Shown piece after piece: positions 24,201-36,254 of a stretch of DNA of 64,000 nucleotides; positions within the stretch are counted from its first letter, which is position 1; each line of letters starts with the position of its first letter. The notes beneath the pieces were generated by a model. The model was not told the DNA's origin and did no database searches. It saw nothing but the letters and a program-made list of their open reading frames with translations. This stretch comes from Arctopsyche grandis (Eukaryota > Arthropoda > Insecta > Trichoptera > Hydropsychidae), in contig NC_135360.1 of the NCBI RefSeq assembly GCF_051622035.1, positions 10,468,001 through 10,532,000 on the forward strand. Direction: 5' to 3'. The translations under genes and the position numbers were made by a program.

Positions 24201-27200
24201 TTATAGATGAAAGCACCGACAGCTCAAATTTTCACTTTTGAGAGTAATACGAAATGCTCTGAAGAATCGGCCGAATTTGACGGCACCCTGTGCTTCTTCC
24301 AACAGCAACCTATTGCTTTCAATCTTCAGGCACGAATTAAGCCTCAAGTCAGTGTGGTGATGTCAACTTCTCAAGGTTAATGCCTCTTGCTACCTCATAT
24401 GTAAAATTTAAAAATAAACTTTGTATTGCTAATTATATAATATTAATGTTCATTAAAAAATTTGTAGGCAATTCTGGAAAATTGATTGTAAGTGGTGTCA
24501 TTGACCCTGCGAAAAGATCTGATTTCAAAATAGAAGTAGTTGAAGGTAAGAAACAAAAAAATCTGGCACACGTTGGTTTCAGAGTAGAAAACAAACTCTT
24601 GAAATCTGATAGTGGCATCAATCAAGACAATATCAAACAATTCACGGTACGCACTTTATTCAAATATATTAAACAGCTGAAATTACATTCATTTTCATAA
24701 TATAAAATTATACTACAGACTGCAGTGAACGCCAACATACAAAGCCTACTCAAAAATGTCCAAGAAGTCAACAAGAACATACAGGAACATGCTACCAAAG
24801 ATATTCAAAAAACAATGAACTTGCTACGGGGTGCTTCCGCCGATCTTCCAGCTATTTCAAATTACATGCAAGAAGAATTCAAAAAAATTAGCAATGAATT
24901 AGAAAGTGACAAATCGCTGCAACAATTCATGAAATCAATGTGAGTGGATTTTGGGAAATATGATTGAAGTTTATTTTTTACTGTATGATACTATGATACT
25001 ATGTTTCTATATTCATTTTGACATTACAGGAATGATATTATCAAAGCAACCCTTACAGCAATCAGTGAATTTATGGAGAAAGCCACTGGTGTGATGCAAC
25101 AGACATTTAAATTTACATCTGAGACTTTTGATAATATCATGATATTCCTCAACGAGAAAGTAATGCCAGAGCTTACAAACTTTTACAAAAAAATTTCTGC
25201 TACTTGTATAAGCGTCCTTCAAAGCGTATTTGATTTAGCAACCCACTACGTTGCATTATTATCTGATTTCATTGAAAAACATTCTGCAGAACTAAAACCA
25301 TTGCTTGATAGTTTCAATGCCATATTCAATGGTAAGCCATTTTAATGTCAAAGTATTTGTTTTTAAAAGTATGCATCGATGAAATATTAAACATTTATAA
25401 TTTTTTTGCAGATTTAAATCAAATGTTTGTTACGAGAATGCAAGAAATGAACACTGCTTTGAACGAATTCTATTCAACTATTGTAGAACAAATAAAAAAT
25501 ATGCCAATATTATCTTCTTTGGAAGAGAAGGTAATGACTAGAACTTTAACATGTTTTATTTTATGACACTTTTAACATTAATTTTTATTTATAATTTTAA
25601 ATATTACAGCTGAAAGAATTAGAAATACCAGAAAAGGTTGCCGAAATTATGAAAGGATGCATTAGCACTCTTGCACCATTGATGCCCACTGAAGAATTGA
25701 AAACATGTCTCGACCAGATATCTTCTTACGTAGAAAAGGTACGTTTATAGAAAAATTGAACGCGTTTTATTATATGTCAAAAATTATTTTGTACAAAAAT
25801 TACAATTTTCCCTTCTCAATAGAAATTGGCAAAGGAGGAGTGCAATGATGTAGAGGAATTAAAAACAATTTTCAAGAGTTGTGTAGCAGCAGCAGATAGC
25901 TTAGTAGTTTTCTTTAAATCACAGATTGGAAGTCAAGACTACTCTGTTGATGGATTTGTAACTCCAGTGAGTGCTATTCTGTATGAATTATTTGAAATTA
26001 TTGAAATAAAATTATTTTCATATTTTTTATTCTTTAATTATAGAATTGGTGGAAATGGTTCAGGACAACAAAACCTGGTACACCATCAGTCAGTGCAATA
26101 AACTATCTTGAAAAAGAAAGATTGCCTACTTTTGTAGATTTCGTAAAGAATTTCAGACCAAAAAGCTGGCATCCCATACATCTGCTACCCCCAAATAGAC
26201 GTAATTTGATTTTTCATTTTCTAAATCTTTCACTTCTCATCATGCTATTTATTAAAACATATTTACAAATCTTTCATTATTAGTGCAAGGTTCAATTGCT
26301 GGTGGCCAACACATTTTCACCTTTGATGGCCGTCATATGACATTCCCCGGTAGCTGCAAGTACGTCGTGAGTCAAGATGCCGTAGATGGAAACTTCTCAA
26401 TCGTAATTACATTGGAAAATGGCAAAGCTAAAGCGATCAACGTTGTTGATAAATCAGGAAACGACGCAGAAGTTACCAGTAAACAAGTAAATAAAGAGTT
26501 TCAATTTTTCTCCCCGAAATCCCGAAAAAAATCTATTCATTTAATTATATTTTAATTTTGAATTTGCAGCTGTTGTACAATGGATCACCATACGGATTCC
26601 CACTTATAAAAGCTAATATGCTCGCCTTCAGAGATGCCGACACAATTACCATTAAAACTCAATACGGAGCTCGTGTTGAGTGTACTTTCAGCCTTGATGT
26701 AAGTCATAACTGTAAATCTTATTGAAATAAATATTTAAAATTTTAGTATACATTGTCACTAATCGAAATTGTTCTCTTTTAGTTGTGCTACTTCGAAGTT
26801 TCTGGATTTTACAGTGGTAAACTTCGTGGATTGTTGGGAGATGGAAACAACGAGCCCCATGATGACTTCAGACTACCTAACGGAAAGGTAAAACACCCTT
26901 TTTCAATGACAACATTGTTGTTTATAATTTGTATCGTTTTAGTTTGACTTTTTTAAAGATTCGTGTTCACAAATATATTGATTTGATTTGACAGATTTCA
27001 AGCTCCGAATCAGAGTTTGGAAATGCATACGCTGTTATACCCGGATGCAGTCCAGTTAAGACTGTTGATCATTCTCATCACCATGGACATGAAGGCGGTC
27101 ACAGTTCACCTGGAATTTGCAACAAAGTCTTCGCAGAAGATTCAAACTTTGCCTTATGCTATTTTGCTCTCGATGTTGATAACTATAAGTGAGTAGTTTT

Positions 27201-29147
27201 TCTATGAATTATAATTATATTCTTATTATTACATATGTATGTATATAATTAATATATTTACTATTTTTTTTTAGACAAGCTTGTCAACATGCTACCCAAG
27301 GTCTTTCTGAAGAGAAAGCCAAAAAAGAAGGTTGCTTGATAGCTAGAGCTTATGCATTGGCTTGCAACAATATAGCTGTTCCAACTATGTTGCCTGACGA
27401 ATGTGCTCAATGCGAAGTTGGTGGTGAAACTTATGAAAATGATTTCGAATTTGATACAAAATTACCCCAGAAACAAGCTGATATCGTTTTAGCAGTTGAA
27501 ACTACAAAAGTAAGATTTATACAAATATGTATACATGGATATATAAAAATATATTATATTATACATACATTCATACTTTTATTATACACATTTTATGTAT
27601 GAATATATGCATACACACATACATATATGTGATAAGCAAATAATAGATATAATAAATATGCACTTAATTATTTTTTTCTAGGCAAATGAAAAAACTTACA
27701 AAGAATTAGTTGTTCCATTAATGTCTCAAATTGTCAATGAATTGAAGAAGAACAAAGTGGATGATGTAAAAGTATATTTGGTTGGATTAACTCCTAGATT
27801 GCCATATCCTGTGTATTACGATATCAATAACAGTGAGTAGTCTCAATATACACTATACATTTTATAATTACATAATCCATTTATTATTATAATATGTGAG
27901 TATATTAACGGAAAATTTATAACTTTTTAGATAAACTGCAAGGAGCTAAAATCGATTTCAAAAATGAACAACGATCAAAATCCTGGCAGTCCCCAATTAC
28001 AACTGAAAATGAAGAGGTAGACAGGTTACTCAACAACTTTGCTGTATTACTTCAGCAAGCAGAAGTTGAACTAGGTAAAAAAAGTTTTTGCTTAACTTTT
28101 ACTAAAATCTAGATTTTGAAAATTGTCTATGATGAAATATAACATAAATGTTGAAAATTTTAGGATTAAATGCTATTCATTTGGCTTATGCAAGACTTGG
28201 CAGGCTTCAATTGAGACCTAAAGCTGTAAAAAGCATAATAATGGTACATTCTGAGCCATGCGCAGAAGGTATCTTCCCAGTGGTGAGTTAGATAATTAAA
28301 CTTTTGATTATTTTTTTTATTTATTTGAATCTATATATAATCATCTATATATGTATGTGCAGGCTCAATTAATTGGATCTACAATTTCTGAACTCGCTCT
28401 GACAAATCAAGGTGTGGTGGCTCACTTAATCACACCTTTGACAGATTTGAAGGTAGATAATGTCAAAGCAGATCAAGTTGTCGGTAAGATTAAAAATCAA
28501 TACAATTGAAATAATCAAATATTATATCGTATAGATTACTAATATAACATTTTTGCATTGCAGGTTTCAGCGAAAATCATGTTTTCGTTTTGGGCGATCA
28601 AAAGAGAGGTTTGTCTCATTCTAATCTGAGAGAAGGTGTGGTAGCTGACGACGATGCCTGCATGTCCCACGCCTTGGAGGTAAGATTTTGAATCTGTTTT
28701 CAGTTTCTACTTCGTGAAGTAAACTGGAGTTTTAAAAATTAATGAAATAATCAATTCTTCAACAGAGTTTCGGAAACGTGTATTCATCAAAGAACTTTGG
28801 CACATGCAACAATAAGAAGAACTATATCAATCTGATGTCTCAAACCATTGTTGATTCACTTGTACAAGTCACAATGGAACGCGAATGCGAATGTTCTGTG
28901 AACTTGTTGACCATGAGGCCTAAATTAACCTGTGAAGTGGAAAACCGATCTGATAAGGTAAATTTCTGAAAATTTACTTTTCCTTTCAAGATTTGGGTAA
29001 ATTGTAAATACATAGTGTAAAAAACTTTCAGTACTTATCATCGTGTGTACTGTATAGTAACACTAATGTGATATATGTATATTTTTTATAATAATACGAT
29101 TTTTTTTATATTTTTGTTCACAGCGAAAGGCATCATCAAAGAAGTAA
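11235..29147 (+). CDS. apolpp: Apolipophorin precursor (apoLp-II/I), 60 coding exons
   Basis: This encodes the structural apolipoprotein of lipophorin, the haemolymph particle that carries diacylglycerol, sterols and hydrocarbons between fat body, gut and other tissues. Joining 60 exons gives one open frame of 10,197 nt (3,398 residues), close to the roughly 3,300-3,400 usual for insect apoLp-II/I and shorter than apoLTP. Residues 1-22 are a signal peptide ending STHA before DKC. Residues about 30-600 are the vitellogenin-N/LLTP module, followed by the beta-sheet region (from about 611). RGKR at 718-721 is the furin-type site. Helical segments lie at about 2465-2770, a VWD domain at about 2824-2990, a His-rich linker at 2993-3004, and a Cys-containing C-terminus ends RKASSKK. 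The start was chosen because it is the first ATG after the predicted TSS and opens directly into the signal peptide. Nearly all splice sites are consensus; exon 24 is the exception. The protein is made as one chain and is inferred to be cleaved in secretion. Confidence 0.95.
11710..11926. mobile_element. Fold-back MITE in apolipophorin intron 1
   Basis: Two long inverted arms face each other across a short centre. Both read GTTCATACCTATCCAGCACG, then CCTGCAAGTA and a TTCTTT-GTACATTATAT stretch, with small differences. TTAA is present at both outer edges (11710-11713 and 11923-11926), which fits a piggyBac-type target duplication, although the arms are offset by one base there. About 210 bp, no coding capacity. 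It sits in the largest intron and does not touch splice sites. Confidence 0.75.
21140..21200. repeat. TA dinucleotide microsatellite in apolipophorin intron 29
   Basis: About 30 uninterrupted TA units lie between exon 29 (ends 21117) and exon 30 (starts 21244). The acceptor TTTAG follows about 40 bp later. It is likely length-polymorphic and prone to assembly error. Confidence 0.95.
26284..27100 (+). other. apolpp: von Willebrand factor D domain and His-rich linker of apolipophorin
   Basis: Exon 49 starts with GSIAGGQHIFTFDGRHM and SCKYVVSQD, the usual opening of a VWD domain. Exon 51 contains GLLGDGNNEPHDDF, the conserved end motif of VWD domains in large lipid transfer proteins. Exon 52 then carries DHSHHHGHEGGH (residues 2992-3003), a short His cluster before the C-terminal Cys-rich part. 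In family members VWD lies late in apoLp-I, as here. The His cluster could bind metal, but nothing in the sequence proves it. Confidence 0.85.
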
Positions 29148-29380
29148 TTGTATTATTTTTGCAGACATTTTTTAATTAAGGAAAATTTCATGAGGCTGTT
29201 TATGTACTTCTTGCATATATACATACATACATACATACCGATAAATATATGTGAATGTGTGCTTGTGTGGATGAATGTGTGCGTATAATGTATGTATGTA
29301 TGTAAGCACTGTAACCTTATTTTTAGTATTCGAATTTTTTAAATCGATTGAACCAATAAACATCACAAGTGTCTTCCATA
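29148..29380 (+). terminator. 3' UTR and polyadenylation signal of apolipophorin
   Basis: The stop TAA is at 29145-29147. The UTR holds TATG/TACA microsatellite DNA. The first clear AATAAA on the + strand is at 29355-29360, which would place the poly-A site near 29375-29385. Later signals are possible, so the end is approximate. Confidence 0.55.
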
Positions 29381-30294
29381 AATTTCTTGACAATTATTAC
29401 ACGCCTAAAACTATCGATATTACTCTTTCAATTTAATGATGTAATTGTTTTTTTTTTTATTTTATATATGTATATAACATCTTTATTATATATTAAGTGT
29501 AATATTAAAACCACAATCGTATGTTTTATGAGTGTGTTTGTAGTTTGTGCAATTAATTAACTTACAATCTGTTTAAATATACCGATGCACACATAAGTAT
29601 AATAATGTTTTGTGTGTTGAGAATGGGAGTACATATAAGTATAATATCTATGTACATTCATATTTCACGAGTATTTGAATGAACGTGTGCGTCAAAAGTT
29701 GTAGCGAAACTCGGCAATCGACGTTTGTCAATGCAAGTTGCTGTTATTGGGGAAAATAACATTTAAAATGTATATATGTATGTGACATCGCATGTATAAT
29801 AACTTACATGGCCATATATTGAATATACCAATTACAAAATTAAATCAAGTGTTTCAATTTCTGAATATTTTCTCTGCTATCCAATTATCTTATATAAACC
29901 TTACACCTTTGTAAATCAATTGAATGTAGTGCTGCAAACTACATATTTATGTATGTAGATCTGATTCAAAAGTTACTGAAAGGAAGAAACAGTCATAAAA
30001 ATATATCAAAATTACTATATTTACATAAGATATGCGATATCTCTTTAGAAAAGTAAATATTATATTATGATCCAATTTTATAAATTTGATATTTATTGTA
30101 TTTAAAAATAAATACATCATGTAGGTTGATTATGGTTTACAAAATGTGTTAATACATGTATTTATTATAGCACACTCGATTTTAAGCGTTGTTGTTTTCC
30201 GACAGGTAATTTTATAATGATTCTCCACAGCACTATAGTAGGGACATCAAATTACTGAAAAGAATGATGAAAAAATTAAACATTTAATAAATAT
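29381..30294. other. AT-rich DNA downstream of apolipophorin
   Basis: No gene or classifiable repeat, only TATG microsatellites and T tracts. Confidence 0.6.
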
Positions 30295-30613
30295 TGTTGG
30301 AAAATGACAAATCCGGTGAGTGGCGCTCGTAGACCGATGGTTTACTAGCGCAGATCACCTGATCTCTCGTTCGCGCCAAAATGTCCTCTTCCTATGATTG
30401 AGCCGTATGCAACGGCCAATGGGATCGTCTCACTCATAGAACAATAGTTTATGTATGTGTGTTGTGCCCCACGGGTATAAATATGGGGCGCTCTCGGTCT
30501 GGAAACCATTCCGACCTGGAGCGCCGACGAGAGCACACGAATAAACACCTTCTACAACTCTCCTGCGTCTTTCTCTCCGATTCTGGAAGCCCCCTCTTCA
30601 CATCCACGCAACA
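30295..30613 (+). mobile_element. Solo LTR-like element, copy 1
   Basis: About 319 bp bounded by TGTTG and CAACA. Inside, in correct order, are a block GGTTTACTAGCGCAGATCAC, a block CGTTCGCGCCAAAA, a TATA box TATAAATA at 30476-30483 and AATAAA at 30540-30545. That order fits the U3-R-U5 layout of an LTR. A related copy in the other orientation is at 49949-50253. No primer-binding site or internal genes follow, so it would be a solo LTR. I see no clear target duplication. Confidence 0.6.
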
Positions 30614-32107
30614 ATACTTATTTTAAAAACAATAATTTTTTAAACTTATATAAAGATTTTAAATTTGATCCTTTTAAATTTGATCAGGTTGATTTCGATT
30701 TTTTGTCTGACAAAATTTGTTTGAACTTCATATATGTTCTTATATTCGATTCATCATTACAGTTCACTGGTTCTTATGGGACTGGTTCTTTTATGGTTTT
30801 CCATTTCCTTTTAAACAGAAAAAATTGAAAGAAAAGCATAATGATTAAAATCAATATTTAATGATATCATAATTACAATAAAAAGTTTGAATTCTCAAAT
30901 ATGCAATCAGCTAATCGATATAATTGAGAAATCGAATAAATATTTCAACTTTCAAATATAATTTGAGCATCGATTTCTAATGTAACTATAATTATGTAAA
31001 TTATGATCAGCCTATCTAAAACAATATTATTTTTTTTTGGAACTAGCATCCTTTTATAGTTGAAAACATCCTCAAAGTGCAAAATATCGGTTTGTTTTTG
31101 CCTCATCAACTTCACAGTGCCTCCTCTTGTGTCGCACTGCTAACAAGACAGAAGTAAAGCCATTTTCAAGCACACTCCAGTGCTCCTAGCAGTACTACGT
31201 ATGTAGCATAACCTTTGTTGCACCCATTCCCTTGCAGACACACATTTTCATCTGGGGCATTTTATATAAGTTTCAGCATCAATTTGTTTACTAAGGCGAA
31301 AACTTCATTAAAAAAACTCCATTAATTAATTATTTTCGCAGTCACGTTGAGCTATTGTTAAAGCGCACGTGCACGTGGAATGAACTGTTGGGTCAAAGTG
31401 GTAACCGGTAACGCACTTGTATGTTTAAATCATTCTAATTTTAACTCCCCACTCAATTGTCGAATAAACGTGCACAAATTGTTTTACAATGAGATTTATG
31501 AACGTAATAAATCACACGAAAGATTATGAAAACTCAATTAAATAATTACATTAAACTTTCAGCTACTTGAAAGTAAAGCTTATTCCTCGATTGATAAACC
31601 GATTTCACCGTTTTTCTATAGGCGATAAATAGTTTTGATGCTATTTGCAATATAATGTAATTTTTCATATTATTTTTTCAAAAAGTAAAAGCGTTAAAGT
31701 AACAGCATTGAAATTTGGCTTTGATACATGGGAAATCTCTTCCGTTTACAAAGCAAGCAAAGAATGGATACGTTGAAATAATAAACACTGGCGTTCAAGC
31801 TCACCCAGTGAATATTTTAAAAGCGGAGAACGGGTTATTGGCATCTTACTCCTCTGAAGCAATTCCTGGATGAGTTATTGGTTTCCGTTCGGAAAATATA
31901 AACGCGCTCCAGAAATAAATCCTGACTTCAGGCCGCGGTGATTGCAGGACGTAAACTCAATATGCAATATTACAAACAAGAGCGGCCGTATGTATACCAC
32001 GTGTCCCAGAACTGGTCGAGTTCAAAACCAGACACAACGTGGATACATGTTTTTCTACTAAAAACTTTGAATCAATATATGTAGTTTGAATTTGCTACGT
32101 ACTATGT
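30614..32107. other. AT-rich intergenic DNA
   Basis: No gene or recognisable repeat found. Confidence 0.55.
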
Positions 32108-32395
32108 AGTGCTTCCAATCCCGGAAGGTTACTTCAGCACCGGGATTGCGGTGCTGGGAATTTCCGATCCCGGGATCCCAGTGCTAGCATCGGGATTAAA
32201 TGTATAAGAAAAAAAAGTTCAATTGCATGTTTTCATATTTCAAAAACGTTCAATTGCATTTTGCAAACTCTCCCGATGTTTCACGCAAAAAATACTCCCA
32301 TATTGGTGTTCTTATTTTGAGAGTTTGGCTACATTCTTTAAATTTTCAGTTCGAATCCATACATTTCTAAGATTAAATAAAACGCAATCAATAAA
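32108..32395 (+). repeat. CCCGGG-type dispersed repeat family, copy 1
   Basis: Begins GTGCTTCCAATCCCGG and carries blocks AACTCTCCCGATGTTTCACG and GAGAGTTTGGCTACATTCTT. The copy at 41638-41940 is its reverse complement over nearly the whole length with moderate divergence. A short piece of the same start is at 41404-41430. Probably the end of a DNA transposon. Class uncertain. Confidence 0.75.
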
Positions 32396-32889
32396 TTAAA
32401 AAAAAACATAACTTTAGATAGATTGTACCATCTAGCAATTATTCATCGAAACAATCCACTGACATAAAATACAAAATACACTGACATACAATACACAGTT
32501 TTCTAGATCGTGAAAACGTAATCGGTGATCGATTCTGAGTTCGAATCAGACAAATTATGCATCAAATATCATTGCGGTTGAGTACAATATCTGCGACACA
32601 ATTATTTTTCACCATCGTAATGGCGGATGACACTTCCACTCATATTGATGACCAAACCGACCAAAATTGCGAAGTATGAAAACGATCGAATAAGAGCCAA
32701 AAATTTTCTTGAATAGTGATCGTAAGTGAAAGTAAATCGGGTACAACACTAGTTTTAATGATAATAATGAAAGAATTGATATATTTGTGATTGATAATTG
32801 CATACCTTGCAAAATAAATGTACCGAGTTAAAATGTCAAAAAACGTTGACGGTGTAACGTATTTTTCGAACATCGTATAAAGAAAATAG

Positions 32890-33245
32890 ACGACTGGGGC
32901 TGGCGTATTCTGCCCCAAAGAAACCTTTACGCAGCCAACTAAAATCGATCTTCTATAGGTGGAAATACGGATCTCTTTTCTCTGCCTCGACTTTCTACAC
33001 TCAACACAGTACCACTCACAAGTCAGAGAGTAGCAGATAAACTGAAGCTGGCGACTACGGGACCACGGCATATAAGCGATTGCCCCGAACTGAATTACAA
33101 ACCGGTTCTGCTCACGAAGTGATGAACGATATAAAGAAATTCAAGTTTACTCTTGACGATTATATATTACACCAACAATATGTATACAAAATTTTCTTAT
33201 GTATGAGAAATGTGGGTGGGGCAGTGCCTAGGTTGCCCTTAAAGA
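32890..33245 (+). repeat. Dispersed repeat family B, copy 2
   Basis: Same orientation and block order as copy 1 at 2578-2938: CGTATTCTGCCCCAAAGA, AATACGGATCTCTTTTCTCT, GCTGGCGACTACGGGA, ACCGGTTCTGCTCAC, and the end GAGAAATGTGGGTGGGGCA. Overlapping ORFs on both strands here are by-products and do not match between copies. Confidence 0.7.
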
Positions 33246-33480
33246 AAAGCCGCACAAAGTTATATGTATATATCGTATTAGTTAGATCATGACATGAAAG
33301 GAATTCCCGTGGTCTTCTGCATCATCTTGAGTACCATTCAAATGCTTTCTTTGTGCAACACTGGCTATTTTTTATTGACAATATTTCTCGCCATTATTTT
33401 TCTGTTTTTAAGCACTATTTCAAGCATAAAATGTTGCAATGCTGTGTCGTACCCAGACGGAGAGGTGCTAGAAGACCCTG

Positions 33481-33499
33481 CCCCCCCCCCCCCCCCCCC
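33481..33499. repeat. 19-bp poly-C tract
   Basis: Uninterrupted run of C. Similar C or G runs occur near 38899, 42682, 43533 and 61540. They are probably remains of transposon ends and are error-prone in sequencing. Confidence 0.9.
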
Positions 33500-34440
33500 A
33501 CAAATAAAAAACAACGGAAGAAATTGAAAATGGAAATTTTCTTATAATAAGAAAATAAAGAAATTTTAAATTATCTTATATATGTATATATACATAAATA
33601 CAAATGTAATCTGCATATTTATTTTAAAATGTGTATATTATACATTATTTATGTATTATGTAGATATTCAGTAGGGTACATTCCTACCCTTTAGTACAGT
33701 GATAACCTTTTGATTTCTCACACCGTTTACTTCGTACATCGGAAAAGTGGTGTATTCATTGGCCTCCCTATTGTGAAAATGTCAAAATTTGTCCTTTATT
33801 TCAATTGGTTGACTATAAGGTCACAACCGTTAGCCGTACTATAATAAAGCCATGTTATATTGTCGTTAAAATTTCTTTAAATTTAACAAACATATTAATT
33901 AAAAGTGCGCTTGTGATCAATTTGGACTCATGTCATATTTTCTAATAAAATAAATATGCCAGCATATGATCAAAACTTAATAACCCAGTTGCGATAAAGG
34001 TAATAAAAAAAATTATTGAGGATCATGGTTTGATAATATGATGCTCAATAATTTTCCTTTGCAAAAATTGCAAAAATTGAAAGTATCCAACAGAAACGCG
34101 ACAGTTTCGTATGGCAGTACTGCCGATCAATGTTCTGGAAAAGCCGAGCTGCGAATCGATTGTGCTGAAAAGTTTACCCGTAAATCGCCTGTTCGATATT
34201 GGAAACTCAATTTCCTATAAGGCGGGATGATATAAATGAGGGTAAGGATCTCAGGTCAGCCCACACACACTGCTAAATTTGCAATTAATACCACAATGTG
34301 GTATGGTTACAACGGCCAATCGAATCGAATTTAATTTTTAGCCCTCTCTGTTGATAATGTTTAACGTCCAATGGATTTTCCATACATTCTGAATAACCAT
34401 TGTAGCATATGATATATGTATGTATGTACATTCAATAAGG
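33500..34440. other. Intergenic DNA, nothing assigned
   Basis: No gene or classifiable repeat found. Confidence 0.55.
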
Positions 34441-34496
34441 GTACCATTTATCGGCCCGGCAAAATAGCCCTATTTCCCGACATTATATGCGAATGC

Positions 34497-34962
34497 CCAT
34501 CTCTAAAACATTTCGCCCTGCAAATAAAAATAATGCCCCTTTCTAAATGAACGACAGATTCGGCGTTCGCTCTGCAAATCAAACGTCAAATGGGTTGCCG
34601 GTAACAAAAATAAAATTTGACAAAAATTAATACCGACCCTAATAACTTATATTAAATGGAAAAAAGGTGCCAACTCTAACTTAACCTAACCTAACCCTTA
34701 AATAAATAAGTGTTGGCTAAATAAAGATATTACGATGTGTGGACCATGAGAAGAGTGGGAATGGACAGTAGCGGGGCGACGCGCTATCTTTCAACTGTAA
34801 AAAAAATATAATTTCACTGATAGGGGCTAGTGAAAATGTAATTGGATATGATTTCACTGAAACGTCAAATTTTATTTTTGTTACTGGCAACCCGTTTGAC
34901 GTTTGATTTGCAGAGCGAACGCCAATTCTGTCGTGCGAGATATTTTAGAGATGTTAGTTTGA
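34497..34962. mobile_element. MITE with about 70-bp inverted arms
   Basis: Arms at 34553-34622 and 34860-34932 are near-identical inverted copies (shared blocks GGCGTTCGCTCTGCAAATCA, AACGTCAAA, GTAACAAAAATAAAATTTGA). A further short pair, CATCTCTAAAA with TCGC, extends the symmetry outward to about 34497 and 34962, with an insertion on the left side. No coding capacity. Exact outer ends are not fixed. Confidence 0.8.
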
Positions 34963-35689
34963 CATTAAATGTCATTTTAAAATTTGTCGTTTAATTTATT
35001 TTACAGCCATGCCAAAAATATTATCCCATTCAATAAATGCTCCACACACGAACAAATGGTAGTCTGTCAAAAAAAGTACAACAAAAACACTCGAAATTAA
35101 TCAAATAAACATGATTAATAAGTTAGTAAAAAACAAAAATTAATCCAAATGCGATCACCAAATAATAACTAAGAATTCATTGTTCAAATTAGCGAGTTTC
35201 AAACTATTATACATACATACATATAAAGTAGGATATTTGTATGCAAATCTACAGTTTTCAATTTGAATCTACCACATTTGTTATGCTATTTCACGGTGAT
35301 GTAACCTACATAGACTGTTAACATGACATTTGACCTTCATGATATAATCTGAAAAATAATTTTTTCAACTCTCATCCATCATAGCAATGTTGAATAATTC
35401 GCCATTGATTTACTAAACTTCATTATGTTGCGCCCAATTCGAGAAATTGTTTAGTTCATGAACGCTACAAGCCGAATGCTTTTTTCGAGAAATTGTCAGT
35501 TACATATGTATGTATATACCTATAATATTCCTATAAAAAACCATTAACTGTCACTAACATTTCGGAAAATTAATGTCAAATTTAACTTGCATTAACAATT
35601 GTACGAATTGGAAAGTACAGTTTATTATTTAAATTAACATTTATTCGTTCATAGTTTGGATTGCCATAAATGACAAACATCGATATGGA

Positions 35690-35945
35690 ATATCATCATC
35701 ATCATCATCTACAGACATTCACCATCCACTGGTGGATTAAGGGCTCTCCAACACGCGTCCACTCGTATCTGTTTTGTGCAACTCGTATCCATATCACCCA
35801 ACACATTTTCCTAATTTTGTCTACCCATCTTCCCTGCAGTCTTATTTTTACCCCTTTGCATTCTCTCGGGTACCGTCCTAGCATTTATTTTGTCCATCTT
35901 TCGTCCATTCTTCTAGTCACGTGGCTCATTTTTCTAGTCATTGCC
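35690..35945 (-). mobile_element. LINE 3' end, reverse transcriptase C-terminus, copy 1
   Basis: On the minus strand the sequence translates to blocks DERWTK, RYPRECK, RWVDKIRKMC and IRVAQNRYEWTRVGE, the terminal tail of a common insect LINE reverse transcriptase, interrupted by stop codons. The run of ATC repeats at the + strand left end (about 35690-35709) is the usual short tail after the stop. A second copy lies at 40665-40935. Confidence 0.75.
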
Positions 35946-36254
35946 ATTGCAATTTCAATATCTATACGGGACATACATATGCATATGTGTTAGATAAATA
36001 AAACATGAAAAAAGTATTGGTTAAATAGCGATATAGTGTCCTAGCGAGTGCTGTCAACCTAAAACCATGCAATAATAAAGGACTCTTAATCCCTATTTTA
36101 CCCAAAAGTATAGAAATCCTCGTGCTGTGTAACTGAAAAAAATTTCAACTATTTTATTTTTATTTTAGTAGTTTTTAATTTCCCGACGATGTCATTACGG
36201 GTTTGCCCCTGATCGACATCTATGGTATTAAACTAGTACATATATACATTTCTT

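Larger units (their letters stand above)
11235..29147 (+). other. apolpp: Exon map of apolipophorin
   Basis: Exons read from the sequence, all ending at GT and starting after AG, frame checked: 11235-11301, 13451-13477, 13563-13762, 13850-14014, 14085-14234, 14414-14606, 14694-14946, 15030-15195, 15280-15468, 15554-15706, 15794-15941, 16020-16140, 16425-16587, 16678-16881, 16962-17141, 17217-17404, 17484-17595, 17674-17825, 17921-18186, 18265-18552, 18627-18910, 19003-19135, 19236-19399, 19481-19686, 19766-19991, 20075-20229, 20313-20490, 20574-20780, 20933-21117, 21244-21355, 21487-21646, 21715-21890, 21996-22141, 22289-22552, 22644-22785, 22866-23010, 23119-23310, 23387-23637, 23719-23901, 23985-24134, 24207-24375, 24468-24646, 24719-24939, 25030-25331, 25412-25530, 25610-25738, 25823-25966, 26044-26200, 26284-26486, 26570-26698, 26783-26887, 26995-27188, 27275-27509, 27682-27832, 27931-28074, 28164-28282, 28363-28483, 28564-28679, 28766-28957, 29124-29147. 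Intron 1 is about 2.15 kb; the others run from about 60 to 285 bp. The short second exon (27 nt) carries the DKC..GCHG stretch after the signal peptide. Confidence 0.85.
16846..29147 (+). other. apolpp: apoLp-I part of the precursor (lipid-binding beta region, helices, VWD, C-terminus)
   Basis: Residues 722-3398. It opens with the rest of the LLTP beta-sheet region, including a Cys-paired stretch around GCFDQLASATGLTFCSD in exon 19. Exons 20-42 code a long Lys/Asp/Glu-rich, beta-strand-like region of the apoB type. Exons 43-47 are strongly helical and amphipathic (for example NVQEVNKNIQEHATKDIQ). Exons 49-52 are a VWD domain. The C-terminal exons 53-60 hold a Cys cluster (CQHATQGL, ACNN, CAQCEVGG) and a segment reading QADIVLAVETT that resembles the first strand of a VWA-like fold, without a clear metal-binding DxSxS motif. 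That resemblance is inference. Confidence 0.8.

Noticed and set aside
32640..33071. 143-codon minus-strand ORF
   Set aside because: It lies across dispersed repeat B, and the same frame is not open in the copy at 2578-2938.
34676..34698. Telomere-like CCTAA repeat
   Set aside because: Only about three units occur; insect telomere arrays are far longer, and this lies inside a MITE region.
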